A program made the translations under genes and the position numbers. Positions 18,959 to 32,955 of a stretch of DNA of 64,000 nucleotides are shown here, in pieces (the stretch's first letter is position 1; every line of letters starts with the position of its first letter). The stretch covers positions 1,860,001-1,924,000 of the forward strand of contig NZ_CP019450.1 in assembly GCF_001983995.1 (NCBI RefSeq), read 5' to 3'. The notes under the pieces are model-generated. The model had not been told where the DNA came from. It ran no database searches and saw nothing but the letters and a program-made list of their open reading frames with translations. The DNA is from Halioglobus japonicus. Lineage in GTDB: Bacteria > Pseudomonadota > Gammaproteobacteria > Pseudomonadales > Halieaceae.

Positions 18959-19682
18959 TGAGTGCTTCTATGAGGCCAAGTGCGGGCAGGAGCCTGGCCT
19001 CGATTTCTGCCAGCAGGAGCCCCTGGCTCTCGCGGCGATATTGTTCTCGGGTGTTGGCCCAGGCATCGGCCGGGGTGCTGCCCGCCTCGACGGCCACCTG
19101 GTATTCGCCAAACAGGAATTCGAGCCGGCTTTGCAATAGGGCCGGGATGGCCGCAAAAAAGCGCCGCGAGCGCGGTGCCAGGGCATCGCCCAGGGCGGCG
19201 TCGATAGCACAGATCCGGGCGAGCTTGGTCGACAGGGCGCTGCTGGCCTCGCGGGTGCGCAGGTGCAGGCCGCGGATCTTGGTCTCGATGTCCATTTGCT
19301 GGGACTGGTAAAACTTGAGATATGGCGCCATTGCAGCTTCGGCGTCTTTTGGTATCTCACTTTCCTGGGTCGGCCATTTGATACGAGTGGGGCCGCTGCT
19401 GGGGAAAAAGGACCGCATGGCGGCCTGAATCAGGGTGCTGCGCGCCCGCAGGAACTCCTGGGTAATGCCGTCGGAGAAGTCTGCCAGAGCCGCGTCGTCT
19501 TCGATTTCAAGGTCCCGGGCATGGGCGTCAGACAGCGTGATCGAGTCGGAAAAATCGATCCACTGGCCCAGCCGCTCGGTAAATTGGCGGTGGGAAACCT
19601 GGGTGTCAGTGACGGCCAGATCGGACAGGAAGCGGACAAGCCGCGAACTGCCCAGAGATACTTGGGGGAGCGCTTGGGTCAT
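18933..19682 (-). CDS. DUF3348 family protein
   Basis: A 249-residue, mostly helical cytoplasmic protein recognised as DUF3348 by its position directly upstream of DUF802 and by the central FFPSSGP and RGLHLRTREASSALSTKLARI segments. It is the first gene of the motor-like operon and overlaps the DUF802 gene by up to 26 bases. The function is unknown; co-conservation suggests that it assembles or regulates the membrane complex. The start ATG at 19682 lies after a stretch (19683-19877) without a recognisable gene. Confidence 0.75.
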   Translation of the reverse strand: MTQALPQVSLGSSRLVRFLSDLAVTDTQVSHRQFTERLGQWIDFSDSITLSDAHARDLEIEDDAALADFSDGITQEFLRARSTLIQAAMRSFFPSSGPTRIKWPTQESEIPKDAEAAMAPYLKFYQSQQMDIETKIRGLHLRTREASSALSTKLARICAIDAALGDALAPRSRRFFAAIPALLQSRLEFLFGEYQVAVEAGSTPADAWANTREQYRRESQGLLLAEIEARLLPALGLIEALNEETPHED

Positions 19683-19877
19683 TAATCGTTTTATGGGTCC
19701 TGCGGGACGGAGCCCACAGGGCTCAAGGCCTCATTATCCCTGATGTCGGGCCGGTTGCAAGGCATGCCAGCGGTTTCCTTGGCGGGGCTAACTTGGCGAA
19801 CTGGCGGCCCGAAGGGAACCCTTTTGCCTGAGGGCGCTCTATACTGGGAGCCATTAGAACTGACCTGGGGAATATCC

Positions 19878-20513
19878 GTGAGGAAAATCGCCTTTGCAGC
19901 AGGATTGCTGCTCATTATTGCCGCCGTAGCCGTGTTCATGCGGGCACCGCTCAAGGACGCCGCCTATGACAAACTCACCGAGGATATGTTTGTCAGTGAG
20001 GATGCCGACGGCTTCGATCCGGGGCCTGCGCTCGGCTCCCGGTTTCCCGGTGTGAACGCTCGCTACCAGGGGCGGGATATTCGCCGGATTGACGACTTCG
20101 CCGGGCCCAATGGCACGGTTTTCCTAGCTGTTCGCTCGGTGGACTGGTGTCCCTACTGCATGCGCCAGGTGGCAGAACTGCAGGCCAGCAAAGCCGCCTA
20201 TGATGCCGCTGGACTGGGGATTGTCGCGATCACTTATGACGCGCCGGAGCTGCAACAGGTGTTCATTGAAAAGCAGGGTATTACCTACCCGTTGATTCAG
20301 GACGTCGATGCCCTGACTTTCAAGACCCTGGGCATCCTCAATGACCAGTACGCGCCGGGCGACGGCGCCTATGGCATTCCCTACCCGGGCATGATTGTGA
20401 TCGCCCCTGACGGTGTTGTGCGCGGCAAGCTGTTTGTGGAGGCCTACAGCAGCCGGGTGGATGCCATGTCCTCTCTAGCCTACGCCAAGGAGGCCCTTGG
20501 CCTGACGCCCTGA
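19878..20513 (+). CDS. Exported AhpC/TSA-like redoxin
   Basis: I start this gene at GTG 19878, giving 211 residues with an N-terminal membrane anchor or signal (about residues 3-20), preceded by GGGG seven bases upstream. The upstream in-frame extension to 19743 has no ribosome site and would bury the signal. The thioredoxin-like fold carries SVDWCPYCMRQ, an active-site CxxC pair. The following PELQQVFIEKQGITYPLIQD is typical of peroxiredoxin-like redoxins. It probably acts in the periplasm as a thiol reductant or peroxidase. The terminator at 20531-20560 closes the gene. Confidence 0.8.
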   Translation: MRKIAFAAGLLLIIAAVAVFMRAPLKDAAYDKLTEDMFVSEDADGFDPGPALGSRFPGVNARYQGRDIRRIDDFAGPNGTVFLAVRSVDWCPYCMRQVAELQASKAAYDAAGLGIVAITYDAPELQQVFIEKQGITYPLIQDVDALTFKTLGILNDQYAPGDGAYGIPYPGMIVIAPDGVVRGKLFVEAYSSRVDAMSSLAYAKEALGLTP

Positions 20514-20530
20514 GGGACTTTCAAAGCATA

Positions 20531-20560
20531 AAAAAACGGGAGCCGAGGCTCCCGTTTTTT
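20531..20560. terminator. Bidirectional intrinsic terminator
   Basis: AAAAAACGGGAGCC and GGCTCCCGTTTTTT make a perfect 14-bp stem with a 2-base centre, giving T-runs on both strands. It sits between the converging redoxin and TonB-receptor genes. Confidence 0.9.
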
Positions 20561-20576
20561 GTGGTCAACCGCTTGA

Positions 20577-23090
<2,514 letters not shown>

Positions 23091-23405
23091 TTTTTCACCA
23101 TTTGTTGTTGTTGGTTGTCCTATTTACGACAATTGCTGCGAATGGATTACCCATGCGCATACAGCAGTACCCACGTTAGAGTATGTACTAGCTATATACC
23201 CTATCTGTCTCGTCCAAATTGTTTAAAGAATCTGGGCGGTAATATTTCGCATTTTTTAGCTTGAGGGTTTGGTCGATTTGCCTATTGGGGAGGAAGAAAA
23301 TTCGCAAAATGCGAATCCAGCAGTTTTCAAAGCCCGACATTTTGCTTATTGGTCGATCATGAATGTGTGCTGGCTCGCGCAGCGGGACGTTTAGCAGGGC
23401 AAAAA

Positions 23406-23430
23406 AAAAGCCCTGCGATGCAGGGCTTTT
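23406..23430 (-). terminator. gcvP terminator
   Basis: AAAAGCCCTGC and GCAGGGCTTTT pair around GAT. On the minus strand the hairpin is followed by nine T residues, a textbook intrinsic terminator 17 bases after the gcvP stop. Confidence 0.9.
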
Positions 23431-23446
23431 GGAGCGTGATGAAGCG

Positions 23447-26344
<2,898 letters not shown>

Positions 26345-26471
26345 ACGTGCTCCGACAGGCAAATACAGATGAAAATGGGGGTCGATTTGACCGGCGCGAT
26401 ACTACCAGCAGGGCTGCTCCGCGGCAATCAATCTGGCTATTTTCTGAGCCCTGATTGGCGCTGTTCAGGTC

Positions 26472-27062
26472 ATGTCTGATTCACTGGAACTGGTCGACCT
26501 GTTGGCGCAGATTCGCGCCTGTGACCACTGTGCGCCGCATCTGCCGCTGGGGCCCAATCCTGTAGTGCGTGCCAGCACCAGCGCACGGCTGCTGATTGTC
26601 GGTCAGGCTCCGGGCACCCGGGTGCATGAAACCGGTATTCCCTGGAACGACCCTTCCGGGGAACGACTGCGCGATTGGCTGGCGATAGATCACGCAACGT
26701 TTTACGACGAAAGCCTGATCGCTATTGTCCCCATGGGTTTTTGTTACCCGGGGCGAGGCAAGTCCGGCGATTTACCCCCGCGCCCGGAGTGTGCAGAGCT
26801 GTGGCACGAGAAAGTGCTGACGCATATGCCCGACGTTGAACTGATACTGGTGATCGGGCGCTACGCCCAGGACCGCTATCTCGGCAAAAGCCGAGCGACG
26901 CTTACCGAGCGGGTCCGCAACTGGCGCGATGTCGATCCGCGGTACCTGCCACTGCCGCACCCATCACCGCGCAACACGCTGTGGTTGCGGCGCAATCCCT
27001 GGTTCGAAGATGAAGTGGTACCCGCGTTAAGAGCCCGGGTGCAGGCAATATTCCCTGATTAG
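26472..27062 (+). CDS. Uracil-DNA glycosylase family protein
   Basis: A 196-residue protein of the uracil-DNA glycosylase superfamily. The N terminus has a C-x2-C pair (ACDHC), followed by LLIVGQAPGTRVHETGIPWND (motif A region with GQAPG). The C-terminal motif is LPHPSPRN (residues about 160-167). This subgroup is widespread in proteobacteria and is annotated simply as UDG family; activity on uracil has not been shown for it as far as I know. It stands alone, divergent from gcvP and convergent with the lipoprotein gene. Confidence 0.85.
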   Translation: MSDSLELVDLLAQIRACDHCAPHLPLGPNPVVRASTSARLLIVGQAPGTRVHETGIPWNDPSGERLRDWLAIDHATFYDESLIAIVPMGFCYPGRGKSGDLPPRPECAELWHEKVLTHMPDVELILVIGRYAQDRYLGKSRATLTERVRNWRDVDPRYLPLPHPSPRNTLWLRRNPWFEDEVVPALRARVQAIFPD

Positions 27063-27080
27063 CCGGTGGCCGGCGCGCGA

Positions 27081-27595
27081 TTAGGGCTCGGATTCATCCG
27101 CTTTCATGCGCCTGAGTTTTTCGCCCTGGTCGGCATTGGTTGAGGACTTTTGCGTTGAGGAGGGCGGATCACCGACTTGAATGCCCACCGACATACTGCG
27201 GGACATGGATGCGCCCTGGCCTGCGGTAGTGGCATAGATACGAAGATAGTGGCGCCCGGCGGCCGGTGTTCTCACGCTAATGTCAAGATTGAAACGACCG
27301 TCGCTGTCCCTGGTGAGTTCAACCGGTGTCAGGGGGCTGATCAGATTGAGTGCGCTGTCGGCCTTGATTGCCACTGTCAATCGCTCGGTGGCGTGGGCAC
27401 GCAGGCTGAGTGTGAGATTGAGTTCGGCGCCCACTTCAGAGCGATATGAGCTGTCTGATACCAGCGTAATAGGTGCGCCCGGCTTGCTGTGGTCGGGCCG
27501 ATGGGGGTGTCGGCCACGGTAGCCTTCTCTGGCGCACAGGCTGCGGTGGAAAGTGCCAGGCAGGCAGCCAGGGCGAGTTTACTCAGGCATTTCAT
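27081..27595 (-). CDS. Hypothetical lipoprotein, frameshifted
   Basis: ATG 27595 (GAGGA seven to eight bases upstream) opens a lipoprotein signal with lipobox STAAC, giving an outer-surface or periplasmic lipid-anchored protein. The frame then breaks. The rest (PGAPITLVSDSSYRSEVGAE and following beta-rich sequence to 27081) lies in another frame. One more base in the GGGGG run at 27503-27507 rejoins them into about 171 residues. The C-terminal part looks like an immunoglobulin-like beta-sandwich followed by a charged, disordered tail. It lies 13 bases after the large metallopeptidase-like gene, so it is probably co-transcribed. No family is recognised. Confidence 0.6.
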
Positions 27596-27608
27596 GGCGC
27601 GTTCCTCG

Positions 27609-29546
27609 TTATTGGGCTTGGATGCTGACGGCGTAGCAAACGTCACCGGCATTGGCATCGCCGGGCTGGATCGCATTGTAATAGCCGTAAAGGTTGAGGA
27701 TATGTGGCCCGGCATTCAGGGGGCCAGTGGCAGATTCGAAATCGGCGTCGGGGTTGAATCCACCCAGCACGGGCAGGCCCTGGCGGTAGACAGTGAAGTC
27801 GGGGTCGCTGCCAAACATCCCGGAAGTGCGTTCAATCAGCACCTGGTATTGATCAAAGCCCGGAACGCTGAATCGCACCAGAGCGTCGACCCCCAGCTTG
27901 TTACCGTCGCCATTAAAGTCAAAGTGCGTCTGGCTGCAGACCTCGATGGCATTGCCGTTCACGTCGAGCTCGGGATACACCGGCAACATCGATTGGACGC
28001 CATCGCGATCGCCGGGCGGGCGATTCTGCTCTCGGCTGCCATAGGGGTCGACGATGTCCCCGGTGATGGATTCAGCTTCCAGCATGTTGGCCAGGGAACC
28101 AGCTAGCTCAGGGTGATGATTGAGCAGCGAGTCCACAAAACTGAAAATGCTGGTCATGGCAGGGGTGACCCGGTGTTCGCCCGTGAGGGCAGCATAGATG
28201 GGCCGCAGCCCGAGGGTCAGGTCGTCAGCGCCATCGTGCTGCTCGTCGTAAAGATCGTAAATCAGTGACTGCACACTGCTTGAGCTGAACCAGCCCGGGT
28301 TGAACCGGGCGCCTGCCTCCATGGAGAAGCTCCATACACCTTGCTGGCCCGGCCCGTGGCTGTCGGCATACCAGGGGTTGTCGAGCAGCGCTGCACCCAG
28401 GCCATTGGCCAGTCCTTCGCCAAAGGCCAGGCGGATATCCAGAATTTCGCCGCCGCCCCAGCGCCCGCCAAAGGAGTCTGAGCGGGCAATCTGGTTGTCC
28501 ATGTAGTGCATCCACTCGTGTACAACCACGTGTACGTCGTACTCGTCGGTATCGTCGTCCTGCTGGCCGAGGATGTAGAGCTTGGGTTGGCCGTTGTCGA
28601 TGACGTGGAAGCTGGTGCCAATATCCCCGTCGGCGAGATTGCCTGATGCGGTGCTGTTTTTTTCGCTCCAGAACACCTGCAGCGGCGGCAAATTGATGTC
28701 CAGGTCGATTTCCACCAGCTGCAGGGTGGCGTCATACATGGTGTCCAGCAGCGCGAAGGGCCCCGCGGTGCGCTCAGTGGTATAGCTTGAGCCACCCCAG
28801 CCGGAGGGTGCGTGCAGATTGCGTTGAGGCATATCTGCTGGTGTCGCATCTTCTCCATCCATCACATACAGCGCATCTCCCTGGGTGTTGTCGCGGATCG
28901 TGATATCCCAGTTGGGTGTGCCGACACGTTGGCTTTGTGCGCGCACTCGCACAAACACCGCGTCGGTGCTGTTGGCGGTAAAGGCATAGGCACCCGCGGC
29001 GTCGGATAACGTCTCCTGCAGTACCTGGTCGGTGGCGCTGTCTATCAGCTGTACCGTGGCACCTCGCACGGGCATGGCCGTGATGTTGTTGTAGTCCAGA
29101 CCCTGGCCGAGGCTGCGCTGGGGCACCCTGTCATAGGTAATATTGCCAGAGACAGTCGGTGCGCTGGGCACGATGATGGGCGCCAGATAGAAAATTTCGT
29201 CGTTATTGAGGAAGGCCATTAGTGCCGCGTTGCCTGCGAAACCGGCGGTTTCGATCGCACAGTCGTTGTTGTTGCCACCACACAGATGGCGGAACGCACT
29301 GCGCCAGCCGACGAACTCGAAGCCCGGCTCGGTTTCAACGCTGAAAGTTTCCTTGAACTGGGTGCTGCTGACATCCACTTCGCAAATGCCGTCGCTGGGA
29401 CAGAAGGTGCTCTCCGACACTACGGTGCCACCGGGTGGCACGGTAATCAGGATTTTGCAGCCGCTTAGCAGTGCGAGGCCCAGGATGACCAGGGTGGAGC
29501 GAAGCACAGCAGTGCCTCGGCGTATTGGCGCTGTAAAGTTCGACAT
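27609..29546 (-). CDS. Large lipoprotein with metallopeptidase motif
   Basis: A 645-residue protein with a lipoprotein signal (lipobox LLSGC near residue 30). A cysteine-containing N-terminal region and a carboxypeptidase-regulatory-like beta-sandwich (about residues 130-210) follow. A zinc-metallopeptidase-type motif VVVHEWMHYMDN lies at about residues 345-356, with FGEGLANGLGAALLD about 38 residues further on as a possible third-ligand region. The C-terminal part is a beta-rich domain. It should act at the cell surface or in the periplasm. It lies between an MFS gene (2 bases upstream) and the small lipoprotein gene, suggesting an uptake or processing unit. The peptidase role is inferred from the motif alone. 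Confidence 0.65.
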   Translation of the reverse strand: MSNFTAPIRRGTAVLRSTLVILGLALLSGCKILITVPPGGTVVSESTFCPSDGICEVDVSSTQFKETFSVETEPGFEFVGWRSAFRHLCGGNNNDCAIETAGFAGNAALMAFLNNDEIFYLAPIIVPSAPTVSGNITYDRVPQRSLGQGLDYNNITAMPVRGATVQLIDSATDQVLQETLSDAAGAYAFTANSTDAVFVRVRAQSQRVGTPNWDITIRDNTQGDALYVMDGEDATPADMPQRNLHAPSGWGGSSYTTERTAGPFALLDTMYDATLQLVEIDLDINLPPLQVFWSEKNSTASGNLADGDIGTSFHVIDNGQPKLYILGQQDDDTDEYDVHVVVHEWMHYMDNQIARSDSFGGRWGGGEILDIRLAFGEGLANGLGAALLDNPWYADSHGPGQQGVWSFSMEAGARFNPGWFSSSSVQSLIYDLYDEQHDGADDLTLGLRPIYAALTGEHRVTPAMTSIFSFVDSLLNHHPELAGSLANMLEAESITGDIVDPYGSREQNRPPGDRDGVQSMLPVYPELDVNGNAIEVCSQTHFDFNGDGNKLGVDALVRFSVPGFDQYQVLIERTSGMFGSDPDFTVYRQGLPVLGGFNPDADFESATGPLNAGPHILNLYGYYNAIQPGDANAGDVCYAVSIQAQ

Positions 29547-29548
29547 AG

Positions 29549-30865
29549 TTATGACGTGACTGTATTTTGTTCAACAACTTTAACTGCTTTGCGGTAGGCC
29601 TTGAAGCCCCGGGCGGCAAGAATTGCCGACAAAGGGCATACAATGAGGGGCAGTAGTACCAGAGAATAACGAAGTTTGAGGTCGTCGCCGAACAGGAAAT
29701 CGGTCAACAGCGCCACCGCACTCGGGCCGAATGTCAGGCCGAACAAATTTGTCGAAAAGAGCATTAGTGCCGAGATCTGGGCGCGCATGCGGTTAGGTGT
29801 GATCAATTGAATGCCGGCTATGCCCACCCCGAAATAAGCGTTCAGGAAGAACACGATCGGCCAACCGGCCAGTACTGCCAGGTTTGCATCTTGCGCCAAT
29901 GGTCCGAGTGTTGCAGGTACCAGCCACAGCAGGGCGCAGACCATGATGACGCGCAGCGGTGCATCGATGTAGCCCCGCTTGGTCAGGGGTTGCACGCTCC
30001 AGCCTCCGGCAAGTGCACCTGCGCTGCCGGCTATGAGGAAAATGGTCCCGAACTGGCCGCCTGCCGCGGCGCGATCCATCTCGAAACTGCGCATGAGAAA
30101 TTCCGGGTACCAGGCCATGGTGCCATAGCCGAGCACTGCCAGCAGCGACATGGAGCCGATGAGTCCCACATAGGCGCGGCTGTGAGCACCCAGTTGCGCG
30201 CCCACTTCCGCCAGGGAGACTGCCTCGGCCGCTTTGTTGCCATCTATACCGCTGCGCGGCGGCTCACGCATGAGTGACAGCAGCGCAACGATCAACAACC
30301 CCGGGAGCCCTACAGCGATAAACGTGAGCTGCCATGCACTGACTTCACCGATCAGGGGTACATGGGCACCGCTGGTCTCGAAATGCTGGTAGATGGCACC
30401 GCCGATGATATAGGCCAGGCCGCCTCCGAGGGTAATTCCCAGCGTGAAAACGGCGGTGGCCCGGGGCAGCTTTTCGGGCGAGAAAAAATCGGCGAGCAGT
30501 GAGTAGGCGGGGGGCGACAAGGCGGCCTCACCCACACCGACACCAACTCGCGCGAGGAACAGCGTGGTAAAGCTCTTGGCCATGCCGCACAGGCAGGTCA
30601 TCAGGCTCCACAGGAAGACCCCCACGGTAATGATGAACTTGCGATTGCCTCGGTCTGCCCAGCGGGCGATCGGCAGCCCCAGGGCAATGTAGAACATCGA
30701 GAAGGCGAAGCCGTGTAACAGGCTGTACTCGAAGTCTGAGATATCAAATTCGGCACGAATAGGGCCGATGAGTACCGCCATAACATTGCGGTCAACAAAG
30801 GACAGTATGTAGGCCAGTAGCAATACGAACAGCGCGTAGTTGGCCTGGAAGCTGGAGCGTTGCAA
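29549..30865 (-). CDS. MFS transporter (spinster-like)
   Basis: A 438-residue major facilitator with about twelve membrane helices. The N terminus LLLAYILSFVDRNVMAVLI is typical of the spinster-like subgroup. The loop 2-3 motif reads GLPIARWADRGNRK, matching the MFS G-x3-D-R-x-G-R-R/K signature. The substrate is unknown; relatives are annotated as sphingosine-1-phosphate or aromatic acid transporters without strong evidence. The stop is 2 bases from the metallopeptidase-like lipoprotein start, so they form one operon. Confidence 0.88.
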   Translation of the reverse strand: MQRSSFQANYALFVLLLAYILSFVDRNVMAVLIGPIRAEFDISDFEYSLLHGFAFSMFYIALGLPIARWADRGNRKFIITVGVFLWSLMTCLCGMAKSFTTLFLARVGVGVGEAALSPPAYSLLADFFSPEKLPRATAVFTLGITLGGGLAYIIGGAIYQHFETSGAHVPLIGEVSAWQLTFIAVGLPGLLIVALLSLMREPPRSGIDGNKAAEAVSLAEVGAQLGAHSRAYVGLIGSMSLLAVLGYGTMAWYPEFLMRSFEMDRAAAGGQFGTIFLIAGSAGALAGGWSVQPLTKRGYIDAPLRVIMVCALLWLVPATLGPLAQDANLAVLAGWPIVFFLNAYFGVGIAGIQLITPNRMRAQISALMLFSTNLFGLTFGPSAVALLTDFLFGDDLKLRYSLVLLPLIVCPLSAILAARGFKAYRKAVKVVEQNTVTS

Positions 30866-30911
30866 ACGGTGGGTCCTTATTGTTATTGAGTCGGAGCGCT
30901 CGGCGAAAAAT

Positions 30912-31412
30912 CTAGGTTGAGTAATCGATGCCGGTGACGTAGTACACCTGCTCTCCCGAGGGGCTGGCGACCACGACTTCGTCGTCGATGGCTTTGCCGA
31001 GCAGGGCCCGCGCCATGGGCGAATCCATGCTCAGCTTGTATTCTCGAAGGTTGAATTCATCGGGCCCGACAATGCGCCAGCGTTTTTCCTCGCCCTGTTC
31101 ATCCTCGAGCGTCACCCAGGCACCGAAGCGCACTTTGCTGGTGTCTGCTGGTGGCCGGTCCACGACCTCCAGTTCGTCGAGGCGCTTGTTCAGAAAGCGT
31201 ACCCGCGAGTCGATCTCCCGCAGGCGGCGCTTGCCGTAGATGTAATCGCCATTCTCGGAACGGTCGCCATTTTTGGCAGCCTCGTGCACGGCGCTGGTCA
31301 CCTGGGGGCGCTCCACCTTCCACAGCTGATGCACTTCCTCGCGTAGGGCGGCTTCTCCCTCTGGCGTAATGTATTTGGAACCGCGTTTGCGCGGCGGTCT
31401 GTATCGTCCCAT
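30912..31412 (-). CDS. greB: Transcription elongation factor GreB
   Basis: A 166-residue Gre factor. The N-terminal coiled coil carries the acidic tip NGDRSENGDYIYGKRR (about residues 48-63), which reaches into the RNA polymerase secondary channel to stimulate cleavage of backtracked RNA. The C-terminal FKBP-like domain ends VYYVTGIDY. The GreB-type start MGRYRPPRKRGSKYITPEG indicates ATG 31412 rather than the upstream ATG at 31448. It is divergent from the M23 peptidase gene. Confidence 0.93.
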   Translation of the reverse strand: MGRYRPPRKRGSKYITPEGEAALREEVHQLWKVERPQVTSAVHEAAKNGDRSENGDYIYGKRRLREIDSRVRFLNKRLDELEVVDRPPADTSKVRFGAWVTLEDEQGEEKRWRIVGPDEFNLREYKLSMDSPMARALLGKAIDDEVVVASPSGEQVYYVTGIDYST

Positions 31413-31489
31413 GGGTGCATCATAAAAGGGGGATGGCCCCTTTTCCATGCCTGCGGTTGTGGTTAAATGGCGGTGTCTGAATCTGAGAG

Positions 31490-32326
31490 GTGGCTGCCCC
31501 CGTGTTGACTCGTGTTATCGCTACTTGCGCTGTGCTCTGCGCGCCCCTGAATGTGCTCGCCGCTTGCCCTGACCTCGAGGGCAACCTGATACAGGGTGGG
31601 TTGGTGTACGGTGAAGTGGCGCCGGGGAGTCAGGTAACCCTTGATGGCGACGCTTTAACGGTGCTTGAAGACGGCACTTTTTTTGCCGGTTTCGGGCGTG
31701 ACAATGCCGCTACGGCCGAATTGGTGATCACCGGCGACTCACCCTGTACCCAGACATTGAATATCGCCAGCCGCGAGTATCGAATCTCGCGGGTGGAGGG
31801 GGTGCCGCAGAAAACCGTGACTCCCTCGGAAGAACACCTGGCTCGTATCCGGCGCGAACGAGCCCTGGTCAGCGCGGCCAAGCGCCAGCGCCTGGATCGC
31901 GAGGACTTGCTCCTCGGGGCGTTGGCAGGTTTTGAGTGGCCTGCGACAGGCCGAATCTCCGGCGTGTATGGCAGCCAGCGTTTTTACAATGGCAAGCCGG
32001 GCAATCCGCACTATGGCGTGGATGTGGCAGTGCCCACCGGTACCCCGGTTTATGCGCCAACTGCGGGCGTGGTCACATTGGCCGAGGATGATTTGTTCTA
32101 TTCAGGCGGGACGGTGATTCTCGATCACGGCTTTGGGTTGTCATCGTCGTTCCTGCATATGAGCAAGATTCACGTGGAGGTGGGCCAGGAGCTCAAAACC
32201 GGCGACCTGCTCGGTGAAGTCGGCGCGACCGGCCGGGCCACGGGCCCGCACCTGGATTGGCGGATGAGCTGGCGTAACCAGCGGGTCGACCCGCAGCTAC
32301 TGGTGCCGCCAATGCCGGAGCAGTAG
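31490..32326 (+). CDS. M23 family peptidase (LytM domain), exported
   Basis: A 278-residue protein with a signal peptide (about residues 1-24). A beta-rich N-terminal region precedes a C-terminal LytM/M23 domain. Zinc ligands are visible as NPHYGVDVA (H-x3-D, near residue 172) and GPHLDWRMSW (H-x-D-W region near residue 253). M23 enzymes cut peptidoglycan cross-links or activate amidases in the periplasm. Both zinc motifs look intact, so it is probably active. Confidence 0.88.
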   Translation: MAAPVLTRVIATCAVLCAPLNVLAACPDLEGNLIQGGLVYGEVAPGSQVTLDGDALTVLEDGTFFAGFGRDNAATAELVITGDSPCTQTLNIASREYRISRVEGVPQKTVTPSEEHLARIRRERALVSAAKRQRLDREDLLLGALAGFEWPATGRISGVYGSQRFYNGKPGNPHYGVDVAVPTGTPVYAPTAGVVTLAEDDLFYSGGTVILDHGFGLSSSFLHMSKIHVEVGQELKTGDLLGEVGATGRATGPHLDWRMSWRNQRVDPQLLVPPMPEQ

Positions 32327-32385
32327 CCCCTGCCTGGCAAAAACCCGTATAATGCCGCTCCCGTTTTGTACCCCGCGAGAGCGTA

Positions 32386-32571
32386 ATGATCGATAAAAAA
32401 CTCCTCAGCATCCTGGTGTGTCCCGTCAGTAAGGCACCTCTGGAATATGATCAGGAAAAAAACGAATTGGTTTGCAAGGCCTCTGGCATGGCATATCCCG
32501 TGCGCGATGGCATTCCGGTCATGCTCGAATCCGAGGCACGCCAGCTCAGCGCCGACGAGAAACTGGCCTGA
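32386..32571 (+). CDS. Trm112 family protein
   Basis: A 61-residue zinc-ribbon-like protein of the Trm112/YcaR family ([18 protein letters not shown], then C near residue 32 and [11 protein letters not shown]). The family acts as a small activator of methyltransferases and in other roles. It starts with a clear family N terminus and ends three bases before the HIT gene, so the two are likely co-transcribed. Confidence 0.9.
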   Translation: MIDKKLLSILVCPVSKAPLEYDQEKNELVCKASGMAYPVRDGIPVMLESEARQLSADEKLA

Positions 32572-32574
32572 GCC

Positions 32575-32922
32575 ATGACAGATACGATTTTTGGCAAAAT
32601 TATTGCTGGTGAGATCCCCTCGGAGTTTATTTACGAGGACGAGCACTGCATCGCTATTAACGATATAGCGCCGCAGGCGCCGGTGCACGTTCTGGTAATT
32701 CCGAAGAAAGCCATTCCCCGCCTGGTGGATGCTGAGGCGGACGACCAGGCCCTGCTGGGACATCTGATGCTCGCCGCTGGCAAAGTGGCAAAGCAACTGG
32801 GCGTGGAAGAGGCGTTCCGCCTGATCGTGAACAACGGAGAGGGCGCCGGCCAGACCGTCTTCCACCTGCATCTGCATATCATTGCCGGGCGAACTTTCGC
32901 TGAAGGGCAAATGGCGGGCTGA
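32575..32922 (+). CDS. HIT family protein (HinT-like)
   Basis: A 115-residue histidine-triad protein. IFGKIIAGEIPSEFIYED forms the N-terminal part, and HLHLHIIAG near residue 100 is the catalytic H-x-H-x-H triad. HinT enzymes hydrolyse purine nucleoside phosphoramidates and aminoacyl-adenylates. Its place directly before alaS may reflect clearance of aminoacyl-AMP, but that is only suggestive. Confidence 0.92.
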   Translation: MTDTIFGKIIAGEIPSEFIYEDEHCIAINDIAPQAPVHVLVIPKKAIPRLVDAEADDQALLGHLMLAAGKVAKQLGVEEAFRLIVNNGEGAGQTVFHLHLHIIAGRTFAEGQMAG

Positions 32923-32955
32923 GGCCTGTTTCATCACACAATCGAGACACACAAC

